Part shown: in pieces, positions 5,031-5,056 of the stretch
Position numbering within the stretch: the stretch's first letter is position 1
Layout of the letters: each line of letters opens with the position of its first letter
Source: AP-15 sp045802495
GTDB lineage: Bacteria; Pseudomonadota; Alphaproteobacteria; ATCC43930; CGMCC-115725
Assembly (NCBI GenBank): GCA_045802495.1
Contig: JBJMQW010000247.1
Location: forward strand, 1 to 5,056
Length of the DNA stretch: 5,056 nucleotides
Direction of reading: 5' to 3'
Position numbers and translations under genes: made by a program
The notes under the pieces: generated by a model
What the model saw: only the letters and a program-made list of their open reading frames with translations
Databases searched by the model: none
Told to the model about the DNA's origin: nothing

Positions 5031-5046
5031 TGGCGTGGCTTTTGCT
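5031..5046 (+). promoter_or_regulatory. Sigma-54-like promoter pointing out of the right edge
   Basis: TGGCGTGGCTTTTGCT matches the RpoN consensus TGGCACG-N4-TTGC at 9 of 11 fixed positions and has the diagnostic GG (5032-5033), N10, GC (5044-5045) spacing. The start of transcription would fall at about 5057, just outside the window, driving a rightward gene that cannot be seen. Its occurrence divergent to the amtB sigma-54 promoter makes a second nitrogen-regulated gene plausible. Such matches also occur by chance in GC-rich DNA. Confidence 0.5.
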
Positions 5047-5056
5047 CCTTACTCCC

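Larger units (their letters stand above)
4571..5056. other. Intergenic regulatory region without a supported gene
   Basis: Nothing here reads as a real protein: the open frames are under 100 codons, run through the 16-bp tandem repeat in several phases and lack family-like sequence. Part of the region (about 4651-4750) is clearly AT-richer than the flanking genes, as expected for a promoter region. It contains the tandem repeat (4755-4816), an 11-nt direct repeat, several short inverted repeats and a sigma-54-like element at the right edge. It probably separates amtB from a divergent gene beyond the window. Confidence 0.6.

Overview
The window looks like chromosomal DNA of a GC-rich alphaproteobacterium, probably of the Rhizobiales/Bradyrhizobium type. 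That is an inference from high GC coding sequence, PII and AmtB proteins of proteobacterial type, and sigma-54-like promoter elements; no rRNA or other strong taxonomic marker is present. Five protein genes can be supported. All show uninterrupted frames, and most of them concern nitrogen supply.

Layout from left to right. (1) At 1-652, plus strand, is the C-terminal half of an M20-family zinc amidohydrolase of the N-carbamoyl-amino-acid hydrolase/allantoate amidohydrolase group, cut by the left edge. (2) It converges, with a 27-nt gap, on a minus-strand L-asparaginase-type amidohydrolase (680-1681). Further minus-strand genes follow: (3) a class I SAM-dependent methyltransferase of unknown substrate (1825-2589), (4) a PII signal-transduction protein (2661-2999), and (5) the ammonium transporter AmtB (3104-4477). 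In transcription order the minus-strand genes read amtB, PII, methyltransferase, asparaginase, with gaps of 104, 71 and 143 nt. AmtB and PII are plausibly co-transcribed. The methyltransferase may belong to the same unit, while the asparaginase probably has its own promoter.

(6) The 579 nt from 4478 to the right edge hold no convincing gene and look regulatory. A near-consensus sigma-54 promoter lies about 80-90 nt upstream of the amtB start codon. A second sigma-54-like element with perfect GG-N10-GC spacing points the other way at the extreme right edge, which suggests a divergent nitrogen-regulated gene just outside the window. Between them are a 16-bp tandem repeat (three full copies plus a partial one), an 11-nt direct repeat and several short inverted repeats.

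How the parts fit: AmtB imports ammonium and is gated by PII, which senses 2-oxoglutarate, ATP/ADP and, through Tyr51 uridylylation, glutamine. The flanking amidohydrolases would release ammonium from asparagine-like or carbamoyl substrates. Points that depart from the usual pattern are the amtB-then-PII gene order (the reverse of the usual glnK-amtB), a GlnB-like PII next to amtB, an Asp-to-Ala change at a classical asparaginase active-site position, and the two sigma-54 elements facing outward. I see no evidence of a mobile element, CRISPR array, phage, RNA gene or wholly new system.
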